Under the pieces are notes generated by a model, which was not told the origin of the DNA, searched no databases, and worked only from the letters and a program-made list of their open reading frames with translations. 64,000 bases of DNA from assembly GCA_903813345.2 (NCBI GenBank), contig CAIIXF020000009.1, forward strand, positions 28,432,740-28,496,739. Reading direction: 5' to 3'. Positions 24,721 through 35,345 of the stretch are shown one piece after another (position 1 is the first letter of the stretch; every line of letters begins with the position of its first letter). The stretch is from Owenia fusiformis. Lineage: Eukaryota; Annelida; Polychaeta; Sabellida; Oweniidae. The translations under genes and the position numbers were made by a program.

Positions 24721-24825
24721 TCAATCTTCCTCCTCAAAGCCGGAATATAGAGAAGGCTTTGGACCGAAGTAATGCCTCTCCCACCGAATTGGATTTCCAC
24801 CTACATATGTACCACCATGTAGAAT
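24721..24825 (-). CDS. Candidate terminal exon of an unidentified gene (34 codons)
   Basis: A consensus acceptor (AAAATTCAG) ends at 24826. It is followed by a 34-codon open frame to TGA, containing GGNPIRWERHYFGPKPSLY and an acidic end GFEEED. The aromatic and basic composition and acidic C-terminus look protein-like rather than random, and resemble the tail of a small mitochondrial or membrane protein. I could not name it. Upstream exons would lie to the right on the same strand, which would place the zinc-finger gene inside its intron; I did not find them. It may be chance. Confidence 0.35.
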   Translation of the reverse strand: MLHGGTYVGGNPIRWERHYFGPKPSLYSGFEEED

Positions 24826-25315
24826 CTGAATTTTGAATTAAATTTATCTTAAATAATTATTGCTGATTTAAATTTATCTTTTTGAAATCAGCCAAATTAA
24901 ATTTTCAAAAATCCTGAGAAAAACAGTTTTTAAAAATAGTGCCATTATAATTAAAAGTCCAGTATGAGTTTCCCATCATCAGGTGATAAGAAACGTGTAC
25001 ACATGATCTCAAATGATCCCTGGAATATTGTATTGATATGAAAAATTTATGTACAATCAGACCCTGCCTGATATGGTATTTGGAATCAACGGATTCACCG
25101 ATTCAGCAATGAATCATACAAACAGTTCTTCCTCAGTTGTACATTACAGATCCACATACAGAATTACGTGCTATTAATTTTGCTCTTTGATGCTGTTTTA
25201 AATGACAAGTAATGCATGAAACATTTTTCACAATTATCACATTTGAAGTCACTGGTCCTTTAAAGGTATTCATGTTTAGGGTACTATTGCTAGCAAAAAA
25301 TTACCACCATATAAC

Positions 25316-26302
25316 TTATGCTTTCTCACCAGTATGGATTTTTTCGTGCATCTTGAAAGAACTATAGCTAGCAAAACATTTACCACAAACCTTACACATG
25401 TATGGCTTTTCGCCAGTATGTACTCTTTCATGTTTCTTAAAAGTACTACTGTCAGCAAAACATTTCCCACATACCTTACACATATATGGTTTTTCACCAG
25501 TATGTGTTCTATTATGTTGTTTCAAAGTATCTCTACGACCAAAGCATTTACCACACTCCATACATTTGAATGGCTTCTCTCCTGTGTGAGTTCGTTCATG
25601 ATTGATAAGATGCGCAGACATGGTGAAACACCTGCTACATATTTCACACATGAATCTTTTCTCACCAGTATGGATCCTATTATGTATATTTAAATCCCAT
25701 ATTTGAGTGAAACATCTTCCACAATCTTGGCATTTGTATGGCTTCTCACCAGTATGAGTCTTAACATGGCGCTTCAAAGAACTTGATCGCTTAAAACATT
25801 TACCACACTCCAAACACTCATGTGATTTTTCAGTTGGATGTGTTTGCTCATGCTGTTTTAGAAAAACACTAGCAGTAAAACGTTCATCACAAACTTTACA
25901 CTTGAACATGAATGACTTATCCACATGTATTTTCATATGGTTATTTAGCTCCATTATCCGTGGAAAGCATTCCTCACAGAGCTTACATTTGTATGGCTTC
26001 AACCCAGTATGTGTTGAAATATGCTCTTGTAACAATTCTCTGGTTATGAAACTGATTCCACAAACATCACACTGAAGGTATATTAGAGGTTTATCTTCTA
26101 CAGTTTCAGTGATGTCTGGTTGAAGATTCAATCCTGGTTCAGATTTTATTTCTTTAATCAAGTCAGTATCATCTGTTGCGTTATCTAGTCCTGGAGTATG
26201 TGTTACATCAATGTTGCTGTGTCTAGTATTGTCAACAGTGCCACCACTGATATCATCAATGTTGGTGTTAAACATGACTGTATTTTGTGTGGTAACATTC
26301 AT
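25316..26302 (-). CDS. C2H2 zinc-finger protein with nine fingers, 328 aa
   Basis: Probable DNA-binding transcription factor. Residues 1-77 are a non-finger, Asp/Thr-rich region with a SUMO-type motif IKSEPG near residue 53. Nine C2H2 fingers follow from about residue 78 to 323. Fingers 4-9 are joined by canonical HTGEKP(Y/F) linkers; fingers 1-3 have diverged linkers (HTGLKP, HVDKSFM, HPTEKS). All nine keep CX2C and HX3H. The protein stops directly after the last linker, as many such genes do. The first true ATG is at 26302; an upstream in-frame segment starts with TTG and is preceded by an acceptor-like TTTCATAG, so this may be the last exon of a longer gene. There is no KRAB, BTB or SCAN domain. 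Orthology cannot be assigned. Confidence 0.9.
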   Translation of the reverse strand: MNVTTQNTVMFNTNIDDISGGTVDNTRHSNIDVTHTPGLDNATDDTDLIKEIKSEPGLNLQPDITETVEDKPLIYLQCDVCGISFITRELLQEHISTHTGLKPYKCKLCEECFPRIMELNNHMKIHVDKSFMFKCKVCDERFTASVFLKQHEQTHPTEKSHECLECGKCFKRSSSLKRHVKTHTGEKPYKCQDCGRCFTQIWDLNIHNRIHTGEKRFMCEICSRCFTMSAHLINHERTHTGEKPFKCMECGKCFGRRDTLKQHNRTHTGEKPYMCKVCGKCFADSSTFKKHERVHTGEKPYMCKVCGKCFASYSSFKMHEKIHTGEKA

Positions 26303-26905
26303 TTTGCATTCAAACTCCAATAAAACCTATGAAAGCTATGTTTAAGAATCTTAAGATCATATCAGCATCAAACTGTAATTAGTCAGAATGCTACTGAAAC
26401 TGATAGACTATTGTAAATCTTTGGTAGATGGTTTAATCGAGACTGGGCTTTCCTGTAGGGCTGTTATTGTTGTTGTTATATTCCATTTTCAGCTGGTCTT
26501 GCCATGTGCCTTAAAATACATATAATACTAGTGTAGTATTCATAAGAAATAAAACTGGAGAACAACTACCAAAATGAAGAGTATACATGGTATAGGAACA
26601 TTTTAGAATACTACTTTAGAATGTTCTGCATCAATTGAATTAGGGTAAGTGTTTCCAAGATTTCTTACATTTTTGTAAAAGATGTTTAACATGGGCCTGG
26701 AATATCAACATATGCATAGCCATCTTTCTATAGAGGGCTATGTGCAAATATAGTAAATAAAAAGTATTGTTTCCAGTAATAAATCAATTATTACATTGGT
26801 GAAAGTGTTTTGTCAAAGAAAACAAGATCAGAGAATGGTGAAGGAAATTGCTGACATAGTTCTGATTTTCCTCTTAAATTCATCAAGGTATCCAATCCAA
26901 CAACA
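26303..26905. other. Upstream of the zinc-finger gene, nothing recognised
   Basis: No promoter motif or exon could be supported, apart from the acceptor-like TTTCATAG just upstream of the ORF. Confidence 0.3.
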
Positions 26906-26907
26906 TA

Positions 26908-27376
26908 CTGTAAAACGGGTATTGTTAGCGAGGGGTAATTGTTAGCGATTGTTAGCGATCGCTATAGTTTCGCTAAAAATTCAATTCGCTAAAATAAACC
27001 GGGGTTAAAATAAACCAGGCGCTAAAATTTGCAAATTCCCGGGAAACAACAAGAATACTAGTATTTAAGGAGCGTTTCGTTCAGTGCTCGACCGAAAAAT
27101 CAACGATTTTAAATGCTACCGTGATTTTGTGATTAGTCAGATGAGATTACAGTAGTTTGGACCAATACCATGTGCGTTAGAAGTCTTACATTTTGATAAT
27201 TCCTCTGTCATGTCTGTTATTGATTCTTCTGCCATAAATGATACAATTTCTAATGCATTTCGCTAATTTGATTTTTTAAAGATTAATCTTCATTTCGCTA
27301 AAATTTCCCGCGCTAAAACCCCCTAAAATTGAAAAATCGCTAAAATTTCCCGGTGTCAAAATTACCCGTTTTACAG
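26908..27376. mobile_element. 469-bp MITE with CTGTAAAACGGGTA ends
   Basis: CTGTAAAACGGGTA at the left and TACCCGTTTTACAG at the right form terminal inverted repeats, each flanked by TA (26906-26907 and 27377-27378). The interior repeats CGCTAAAAT and GTTAGCGA motifs near both ends. No ORF. A Tc1/mariner-type MITE is likely. Confidence 0.8.
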
Positions 27377-28009
27377 TAATTAGGAATAGGTTTCAGCTGA
27401 GGATGAGGTTTGCCTTATCCAAGTCAAAAGTTTTAAAAAAGCAATGAAACCCACATTTATGGGGGTAATTGACAGTCACCAAAGAGGTGTATGTTAGGTT
27501 GAAAGACAGGCCTGTCAACTTGGGAACACCCAACATGAGTGACTTACAAATGTTGAACACCTTTGTTCAAATTTTGGGGTAGGTATGAAATATTTCAAGG
27601 AAAATGTGTGACATATGCGGTATCCGCGTTAAAAGTCCGAACTAAATGAGTTTCGGCGTTCAGTTTTGTTCTGTATCGGCGATCATTTTTTGGAAGTTTT
27701 TCTACATGAATATTTTTGCTGGACAATAATCAGGTAAAATGCGTATTTGCGTGACATATTCTGTCACGCAAAAAAAAACTGGTGTGACTTCAAATTTTCC
27801 AGCAAATGCGTGACAAATATGCAAATTGCGGAACAGTTGGACGGCCTTGAAAAAGTAGTAGATAAAATTCAGAGCAAGAAATATAGCATGAACATATGTT
27901 ACTCTATTTAGGATTATATCAAAATTCCGAACATATAGAACAAAGCTGAGACTAACATAAAATTTTATGATGGTTGAATCATTCAGTAGATCTAGAGTCC
28001 ATTTCACTG
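27377..28009. other. Non-coding; fragment of a hairpin MITE near 27449
   Basis: CCCACATTTATGGGGGTA at about 27449 matches one end of the hairpin element at 31680-31809, so it is likely a solo remnant. Otherwise nothing is recognised. Confidence 0.4.
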
Positions 28010-28747
28010 TTTTTGGGGAACTTCCGGTTTTTAAGTCGTGGAATAAAACCGATAAATATCTGCTTATATCTCATTTATTAGGTAAGGAAAACAATGTCCT
28101 TGACGCTCAGAATTACATTTCATACTTGTCTTTATATCGCAACGCATAAATTTGGTTGTAAACGTATTTGACTCAGCAATGAATGGTTTTGATTTTTTCT
28201 GTCAGTCTGTAGTGTAAAGTCCATTTCACTGCTTCAGTTCGTCAGTAGAACGGCAAAAATAAGAAATTGGGAGACCATTGTGCAATAATATGTGGAAAAG
28301 TATATTCATAATGTACATGAATGACATTTGTATATCTTGGATTGCTTCTAGTTTGGCTTATAAAGTGTGTGGCCTCTTATATTTGGATGTTTCTCTGCCA
28401 TGTTATTTTCAATAAGATTAACATGGCTGAAATTCTTCAAATTACAAGACGATATACTTTTCCATATATTATTGCACAATAGTCTCCCAATTTCTTAATT
28501 TTGCCATTCTACTGACGAACTGAAGCAGTGAAATGGACTTTACACTACAGACTGACAGAAAAAATCAAAACCATTCATTGCTGAGTCAAATACGTTTACA
28601 ACCAAATTTATGCGTTGCGATATAAAGACAAGTATGAAATGTAATTCTGAGCGTCAAGGACATTGTTTTCCTTACCTAATAAATGAGATATAAGCAGATA
28701 TTTATCGGTTTTATTCCACGACTTAAAAACCGGAAGTTCCCCAAAAA
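28010..28747. mobile_element. 738-bp foldback: 296-bp inverted arms, 146-bp loop
   Basis: Arms 28010-28305 and 28452-28747 are reverse complements with the same register from end to end, so there are no net indels, and only a few substitutions. The outer ends read TTTTTGGGGAACTTCCGG. The loop is unrelated single-copy-looking sequence. No ORF and no obvious target-site duplication. It could be a foldback transposon or a local inverted duplication. Confidence 0.85.
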
Positions 28748-30321
28748 TATTACGTTAAAAATCCGAACGATAAATTTTGTAATCGAAAACGAACGCAAAT
28801 TTATTAATAATTTGCAATCGGCTAGTACGCCCATATCAAAGCAGATATATAATTGAACAGTCTTTTCATTCAAGTATGAAAATATGTACGAATGATTGGC
28901 AGATGCAATAAGAAATGCTATTCACACAAAGCTGGGCGAGGTGTGTCCAATTCCAGCCAAACAGAACACGCTATTTCACCATACAGCTGTACTACAAGCC
29001 CATGATTTCACGTAACTGCATTCAATTATATAACCGATCATCACATTCATTGAATGTTTGTAAATGCTTGTCAAGGTGAGAACCGGATTCTACAAATTGA
29101 AATTGATGCTTTGCCAACTTGACCCGGCCATGCAAAAAAGTTTCATGATCTGAAAATATGTTTTTCTAGTGGTAGGAAATAATATTCAACGTTTGAAGCT
29201 TGTTCAATGTTCTTTCATTCTATCAAGTTTCATTGATCCATCCAAAATGGTCACACTTGAATCTGATGGCCGCCCGTTGTACAAAACATGCCAGTCTTGT
29301 CTTTGGGGTCAAATTTGAACGCATGGGGTGAAGTTTTCTCATAGATGAGGATGATTTCGGATTTTGACATTTAGAGTATGTTTTGTAAAATGGCCATAAA
29401 AATTGTGACCATTGGAAATAGACCAATAAAACTTAATTGAATGAAAGAACATTGAACAATTAAGATTCAATTGTGCCAAATATGGATTAAAACCCAAACT
29501 TGATGACTGCCGGGTTATTAAGATTTGTTTGATGTACCTTTTTTGGCTCACCCTGTACATTCCCGGGCCTCGAATAAAAGAGTTGTCCATGCTGTGTCAG
29601 TTTCCTAAGCATTGTAATTAAGGTACGACTTAAAACAAGAACAAACGTTGTCTTTTTCAAATCGAGAATATTTTCCTTAATGATTTTATGTAAGTAATTG
29701 TCTGAGACAATAATTTGCAAAAGGCTAATACGCCCATAAACAGATACAAATGTATATGATTTAACAGTGAAACGTTTGAAAAAATAATAATGTTGGAACT
29801 CTTAATATTATACTCCAATATAGCCACGTATATGTTTTTTATCATCTAAATACCTCAATGAAACATTTATTCCAGTGTACCAAATGAAAAGTTAAATTCT
29901 CAAAAAGGTAGACTTATTTTCACACCTCCATAGTTTTCTATTAGAATTTGAATCTAATTTACCAGAATGTAAAATAAAACGATAATATTTGAACTATCTT
30001 TGTTGAAGGCAAATATTTAGGTAGCAAGACTATCTAAATATTTGGCCCTGTGACCCCACTTTTAAATTAGTTTTCGGGAAACCGATAATTCTGTAATTGC
30101 GTCTGAAGCTATTTTTCTCCTTGTTATTAGACTCAACAAATGAGTTTGAATTCCCAAAACCAATTTTTAGTAAGATCAACATTTCACATTTTCGAAAGGA
30201 AAAGTTATTCAATTTCATTCAGAAATTATTAATTAAAATGATTCATTTATCTGAGTATCGAGTAAGGTAATTACAATACAAGCTAAGTGATAAAAATTAA
30301 TGTATCTGCATATGGTATATA
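28748..30321. other. Non-coding, nothing recognised
   Basis: AT-rich. A short TGGCTCACCCTGTACA phrase near 29546 resembles the ends of CAGGGTG-type elements and may be a remnant. ORFs are random. Confidence 0.3.
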
Positions 30322-30587
30322 ATCACTGGTACTCACCTAGTTACGCTGACGATACGTCAGCGTAACAAGATGTAAGAACTTCCGGGCTTCGTTTTCGTTA
30401 AGATATTTTTATTCATTGATTTTAAACCACTTATAAGTCAAAATTGTGGACAATAATTTGGCTCAAAGTTAAGGAAGATAGTCTAGTTTGAGAACAATAA
30501 ATATATCTTACCGAAAACGAATCCCGGAAGTTCTTCCATCTTGTTACGCTGACGTATCGTCAGCGTAACCAGGTGAGTACCAGTGAT
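30322..30587. mobile_element. 266-bp foldback with nested terminal palindromes
   Basis: Arms of about 90 bp begin ATCACTGGTACTCACCT. Each arm carries a near-perfect palindrome: a 12-bp arm GTTACGCTGACG, a 3-nt centre and the inverse arm. The element is thus a hairpin of hairpins. No ORF. Confidence 0.8.
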
Positions 30588-30619
30588 AATGCGAGCGAAG
30601 CGATAATGCGAGCGAAGCG
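30584..30619. repeat. 18-bp tandem duplication
   Basis: GATAATGCGAGCGAAGC repeats directly with an 18-bp period beside the right end of the foldback element. Confidence 0.7.
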
Positions 30620-30846
30620 AAAAAAGCTTAATAGAACAATATTTTGTGGAAGCTTATGGCAAATTGAAATATCAATGTACGTGTTGAATAATGTAAATGT
30701 GAACTTATAACAACAAGCCATTGATAACATATCATTCAATGACAACCCGTGACTCCAAAATACCCGTTTTGATAAATACGCGATCTTACACATATCTGTA
30801 ATAGTTAAACAATAAAGCAACTTAGTACAGCAGGATTTGATAGTTG

Positions 30847-30854
30847 TATAAAAG
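30847..30854 (+). promoter_or_regulatory. TATA box candidate
   Basis: TATAAAAG lies just upstream of a signal-peptide-like ORF (ATGs at 30871 and 30877). The spacing puts transcription start close to the second ATG, which is tight. Chance is possible in AT-rich DNA. Confidence 0.3.
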
Positions 30855-30870
30855 TCACATCTCGATTAAC

Positions 30871-31167
30871 ATGGGCATGAGGGGCCTCATATATTTCTTT
30901 GTACTATGTGGAGTCGCATCTTTTAGTGAACAGGCCTATGAAAACCCAAAGTGTATATTGCAAACTAGCAAAGGCGTGATCAACCTTAATCCACTGCAGG
31001 CAATCGGCCGTCATCTGCGCCAAGCCCTATTTAGAGAGATTTCTTTTCCAAATCTCTTTAAAATTCGGCACATCTCGCGCCTTCGCGATACTTTTCGAGA
31101 TCTCGACCCCGACCTCTTTCTAGTCAAAAGGGGATCCCCTCCATGTAGAATGAATATGGCGACCTGA
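30871..31167 (+). CDS. Candidate first exon of a secreted or membrane protein (signal peptide)
   Basis: The ORF opens with MGMRGLIYFFVLCGVASFSE, a good signal peptide. It continues AYENPKCILQTSKGVINLNP, a Cys-then-Leu-Pro pattern reminiscent of the start of mannose-6-phosphate-receptor-homology (MRH) domains (C..., G, I-D-L-S-P-L). After about residue 45 the sequence becomes Arg-rich and non-family-like. Either the exon ends early (a GC donor CTGCAG|GCAATC is possible near 31003) or the ORF runs on to its stop, before the consensus donor AAAAG|GTAAG at 31180. The next MRH exons were not found. It may be a gene relic cut by the adjacent inverted duplication. Confidence 0.35.
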   Translation: MGMRGLIYFFVLCGVASFSEQAYENPKCILQTSKGVINLNPLQAIGRHLRQALFREISFPNLFKIRHISRLRDTFRDLDPDLFLVKRGSPPCRMNMAT

Positions 31168-31591
31168 ATTTTCTAAAAGGTAAGAAATTCTTCTTCAATT
31201 TGGTGTATAGAACGTTGCGATGCTTTGAAAAGAAGTATGTTTTTGGAGGGTCCGAACAACGAACATAAATTTTGAGTCGATGAGACCAGAGTACGCTGCA
31301 AACCATATCTTCAGCGGGCCATTAAACTTTGGTGTTCAAAATGGTTGAAATTCGTTTCAAAACATATCGTTTTTCGTTAATTTCAAGTAGTTTTGACGGG
31401 GCATCAGGTATCTTTCGAGATATATACGAAATAAAACCGATAATATGACTTCCGGTTTACCAATTTATCGAATAAATTGAAGGAGTTTGTACTAAAAGCC
31501 AAAGTTCTTGATCCGATTTTCAACAAAATTGGAGACCCTATCTGTTGCAAGACTTATGCCTGGCACAACCGTCAAAATTTATTACCTTATC

Positions 31592-32375
31592 TGTTGCAAG
31601 ACTTATGCTTGGCACAACCGTCACCATGTTATAGTGTTTTTATTAAGTTTCGCAAGGATCCTACCAGGACCGTAGTACCACCCCCATAAATGTGGGGTTA
31701 TTTTGATGTTTTTTTATATTTAGGACATTTGTTTGTCAAAATAATTATTTTGAGAAACAAATGTCTTAAATTTAAAAAAAACTCAATATAACCCCACATT
31801 TATGGGGGTAGGTATACCGACAATGCTATATTATATTGCAAGGCCTGTCGTGACCGTGGTAACGTTAAAGCCTGATATGACCGTGACATTGATATATTAT
31901 ATTGCAAGGCCTGTCATTACCATGGTAATGTAAAAGCCTTGTATGACTGAGGCAATGGTTGTAAAACCTGTCATGACCGTGGTAATGACGTTAAAGCACA
32001 GTATGACCGTAACAATGGTTATATTAAATTACATTTAGTAGCATGAGAATACTGTAATGAAAATTTTCATCGTTTATCTACCTTAAATATGTAAATCTAG
32101 ACAACTACCGGATGTACTACTACTTTAACTCATAATTCATTTCAACAAAATGAAATTCTAATTTCATTCAAGAATGTGAACATTGTCACTGTAAAAATAA
32201 GGCTTTTACATTACCACGGTCATGATATGCATTGCAATATAATATAGCATTGTCACGTTTATACCAGCGCTTTCATGATAACAATACCACAGTCATGGCA
32301 GGATCCTTGCGAAACTTAAAAACACTTAATAACATGGTGACGGTTGTGCCAGGCATAAGTCTTGCAATAAATAGC
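31592..32375. mobile_element. Nested foldback inside the left arm (mirrored at 40913-41696)
   Basis: TTGCAAGACTTATGC, GGCACAACCGTCACCATG and AAGTTTCGCAAGGATCCT at the left reappear inverted near 32290-32375. Inner parts (GACAATGCTATATTATATTG, CATGACCGTGGTAATG) are also inverted. The middle holds several short direct repeats of the CATGACCGTGGTAA phrase. The left arm is interrupted by the hairpin at 31680-31809, which is therefore younger. Confidence 0.75.
31680..31809. mobile_element. 130-bp hairpin MITE (mirrored at 41479-41608)
   Basis: ACCCCCATAAATGTGGGGTT at the left pairs with its reverse complement at the right. Pairing continues inward through GACATTTGTTT and nearly to the centre, so the whole element folds into one long hairpin. 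It interrupts the older nested foldback. Confidence 0.8.
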
Positions 32376-33640
32376 ATGTGCAAAATTGAAAGTTTCATGT
32401 GTTTTTTAGGTGTGGTCTTCAGATATACTACCGATATAGTTATGTGATACGAGATGCAGCTATCGATCACTCATCACAATCAAAGGTAATTATCATACTT
32501 TTTAAATTGTCTCTCATCAGTCAAACATTCACACTTAAGCCAACACATATGTAGGCTTATTTGATTTTAATCATAAGCCTATGTAGATATATTAGCCTAA
32601 TTCATAAATACAATGCTCTTTTGGTAGTATGAGTTGGTCCTCAAAAGGGCCATTTTTTGTTGTTGCTCGGCTGGCTTATCTTCTGTATCCACATACATCA
32701 GGGGAGGATCTGGGAAACATCAAGGGGGCGGGCCAAATTTCCAGTCAGAGAAAAAAAATTCTGTGCTCGTGCGGGAAAAAATTTTGGGCCCCTGAAACCT
32801 TAAAGCCCAAATTTTGAGGGCCATTTTCTTCAGAATTTAGTCTTGAATTCAAAAATAAGGCCTCAAGGCCCACTTTTTTGGGCCTTAAGGCCTTCTTCGG
32901 GCCCAAAATTTTTTTGAGCCCAAAAAATCTTTGATGATGCCCCCTTCTCGAAATGTCTGGGAATGGCGCACATATGTTATATGCCAGGCTATGGAAATAT
33001 TTGTTCATGTAATCAATTTCTTATTTCAAATTATTACTATTTTTCTTTTTTTTCAGGTGGGCCTCAATCCTATTATCATTCATTTGACCAGTGGATGTTG
33101 AGAAAAGGCAATGCTGTATTATCACTCTAGGTGCTATACAAGGTATGTTATTTCTATGCATTTTAAGTGGTGAATCCAAGAATGATAAAATTGCAAACAA
33201 GCAAAGGTATTCTAGAGTCATTGTAGAAACATATTGGTTTTCAACTCATACACAGAGGTTTCACTAGAATTTCCCACAGCAGGCTGTAAATGAAAACAAC
33301 AGGCTAAATTAATGGAAATCATAAATTTAACATGGAAAACTTGAAAAAACAAAAGGCAACTTTGTGAAAATAACTGGTGAAAATATAAAATTGTAATTGA
33401 GTTTTACATATAATCCAACCTTAGATTATCAAGCTCACTTAAAACATGAACATGTGATTCTTAATAGCCTATATGATTTTGATGTTAAAACTTGCTGAAG
33501 AATATGAAATCAAAATACACATTTATATGTATATACCAGTATACACCTTTCAGTTTTTCAAATTATAAATATGAAATATACAGTAGTATGGTCTAGTTTA
33601 GGGTTTAGTTTTCAGTTATATGTAATGTTGATAGGGAAAA

Positions 33641-33690
33641 GCTTGGTGGTAGAGCAATCGCCTTGGAAGGGAGGGGTCTGATCAGCCCTT
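33641..33690 (+). repeat. tRNA-derived SINE head, degenerate
   Basis: GGTGGTAGAGCAATCGCCTT resembles the D-arm/A-box region of tRNA-derived SINEs. The expected B-box (GGTTCGAAT) is degraded to GGTCTGATCAG. There is no intact cloverleaf, so it is not a tRNA gene. Confidence 0.45.
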
Positions 33691-33845
33691 AGCACAGGAT
33701 TTCATTCTTTGTTTTCTTTAACTGTACTCTTTTCTTGCTAGGTCCTTAAACATTTTGGGTAAAATATCCAATGTGAGCCCTTCTGGCTTCATTTGAATCA
33801 GAGCTTAAAAAGGGAGAATATCTAGTTTGGTTTTTGCAATGTTAT

Positions 33846-35345
33846 TAGACTCCAGATGTAAATCTGGAGTCTATTGTTTTCGTCAGTATTCTTTATTATT
33901 CTTTATTATTCTTTCTTATTTTTCTTTCCCAGTTTTCTCGTTAACTAGAAGATATTGAGTCAAGTCCTATATATGGTCCATTTAGGTCCTAGATCTAGTT
34001 TCTCGGAAATTGGGTCAAATTTTTATCTAGGTCAAAGGTCAAGAACTAGGTCAAATCTTACATTTTCAACATTCTGTCATTTATCTTCGTCGTTGTTTAT
34101 CGTAACTCCTAAATCTTTTTTTCATCATGTAGCTTAGAAAAAGCCAAAGCAAAGATATGACATTAGATTTTTGATTACGCTTACCGATTTTGAAATATGG
34201 CGTCCAGAAAGTAGGTCAAAATAACGAGTTCTCCAAATTTAACATCTGAGTTATGAATTATAGGAAGAATTTACTCAGGAATCCGAATCTGCAAACCAAA
34301 TTTCGATCCGACTTCCGGTTCGAAAGTTATGGCGTTTTGAAATTTCGAGAAAAATCGATCTGATGATATCCTTATAGAAAGTCAAGAGTAGCGAAGAAAA
34401 TATAGAAAAAATCATCCATCCTTCCTTCCTATCCTGTCTGATCATATCCTTCCTATCTATCCTTCCTTCCTATCCTTTCCTTCCTATCCTATCATTCCTT
34501 CCTATTCTATATCCTATCCTATATCTATCCTATATCCTATCGTATATCTTATCCAATCCTATCCTTCTTTCCTATCCTTCCTATCCTATCCTTCCTTCCT
34601 ATCCTATACTATCCTATCGTTTCTTCCTATTCTATCCTATCCATTAGGAAGAAAGGATAGGATAGTATAGGGTATGAAGTATAGAATAGGATACGATAGA
34701 AAATCGAAGAAAGAATAAGATAGGACAGAATAGGAAGGATGGGATAGGAAGGAAGGAAGGAAAGAAGGATAGGATTGAATAGGATAGGTGGGATGGATAT
34801 AGCCGAGTCGTCCAGAATAAGCCGTCCAGTCCTATCCTTCTTATCCTATCCTTCATATCCTTCCTATCCTATCAATCCATCCATTCATCCATCAATCCAT
34901 CCATCCATCCATCGGCTTATTATGGATGAATCGGCTTATTCTGGATGACTCAGCTTATTCAGGATGACTTGGCTTATTCTGGAATACTCGGCTATATCCA
35001 TCCCACCTATCCTATCCAATCCTATCCTTCTTTCCTATCCTTCCTATTCTGTCCTATCTTATTCTTTCTTCGGATTCTATCGTATCCTATTCTATCCTTC
35101 ATACCCTATATACTATCCTATCCTTTCTTCCTATCCTATCCTATCCTTCCTTCCTATTCTGTCCTATCCTTCCTCCTATCAATCCATCCATTCATCCATC
35201 AGTCCAGCCATCCACCTGCTTATTCTGGATGACTCGGCTTATGCTGGATGACTCAGCTTATTCTGGATGACTTGGCTTATTCTGGATGACTCGGCTTATT
35301 GTGGATGACTCAGCTTAAAAAGTCTAAATCTGGAGTCTGAAATTG
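33846..35345. repeat. Simple-repeat region (TCCTATCCTTCC)n with inverted blocks
   Basis: A near-perfect palindrome AGACTCCAGAT...ATCTGGAGTCT at about 33849-33872 and a related CTAAATCTGGAGTCT at about 35324-35338 may mark the ends. Inside, pyrimidine-rich (about 34415-34640, 34985-35180) and purine-rich (about 34645-34795) tracts alternate. Blocks of about 170-190 bp at 34645-34832 and 34968-35150 are inverted copies. A 20-bp motif GGCTTATTCTGGATGACTC is repeated in tandem at about 34911-34990 and 35217-35320. ORFs here are low-complexity artefacts. Confidence 0.75.

Larger units (their letters stand above)
31291..33475 (+). repeat. Left arm of a 2,185-bp inverted duplication
   Basis: It is the reverse complement of 39813-41997. 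Paired coordinates always sum to 73288 and six pairs of ORFs give identical translations, so there is no indel and no difference that I could find. The arm itself contains a smaller foldback (about 31592-32375) split by a 130-bp hairpin (31680-31809), and an exon-like segment at 33057-33142. ORFs in the arm look incidental. Confidence 0.97.

Noticed and set aside
32232-33221. Several ORFs of 62-87 codons in the duplication arms
   Set aside because: Identical pairs arise because the arms are identical. They overlap on both strands, are low in complexity and match nothing I recognise.
33641-33690. Possible tRNA gene
   Set aside because: Only the A-box region is tRNA-like; the B-box and acceptor stem are not formed. 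Called a SINE remnant instead.
34945-35251. Two overlapping ORFs with Ser/Pro/Leu/Tyr repeats
   Set aside because: They are translations of the TCCTATCC simple repeat in two frames.
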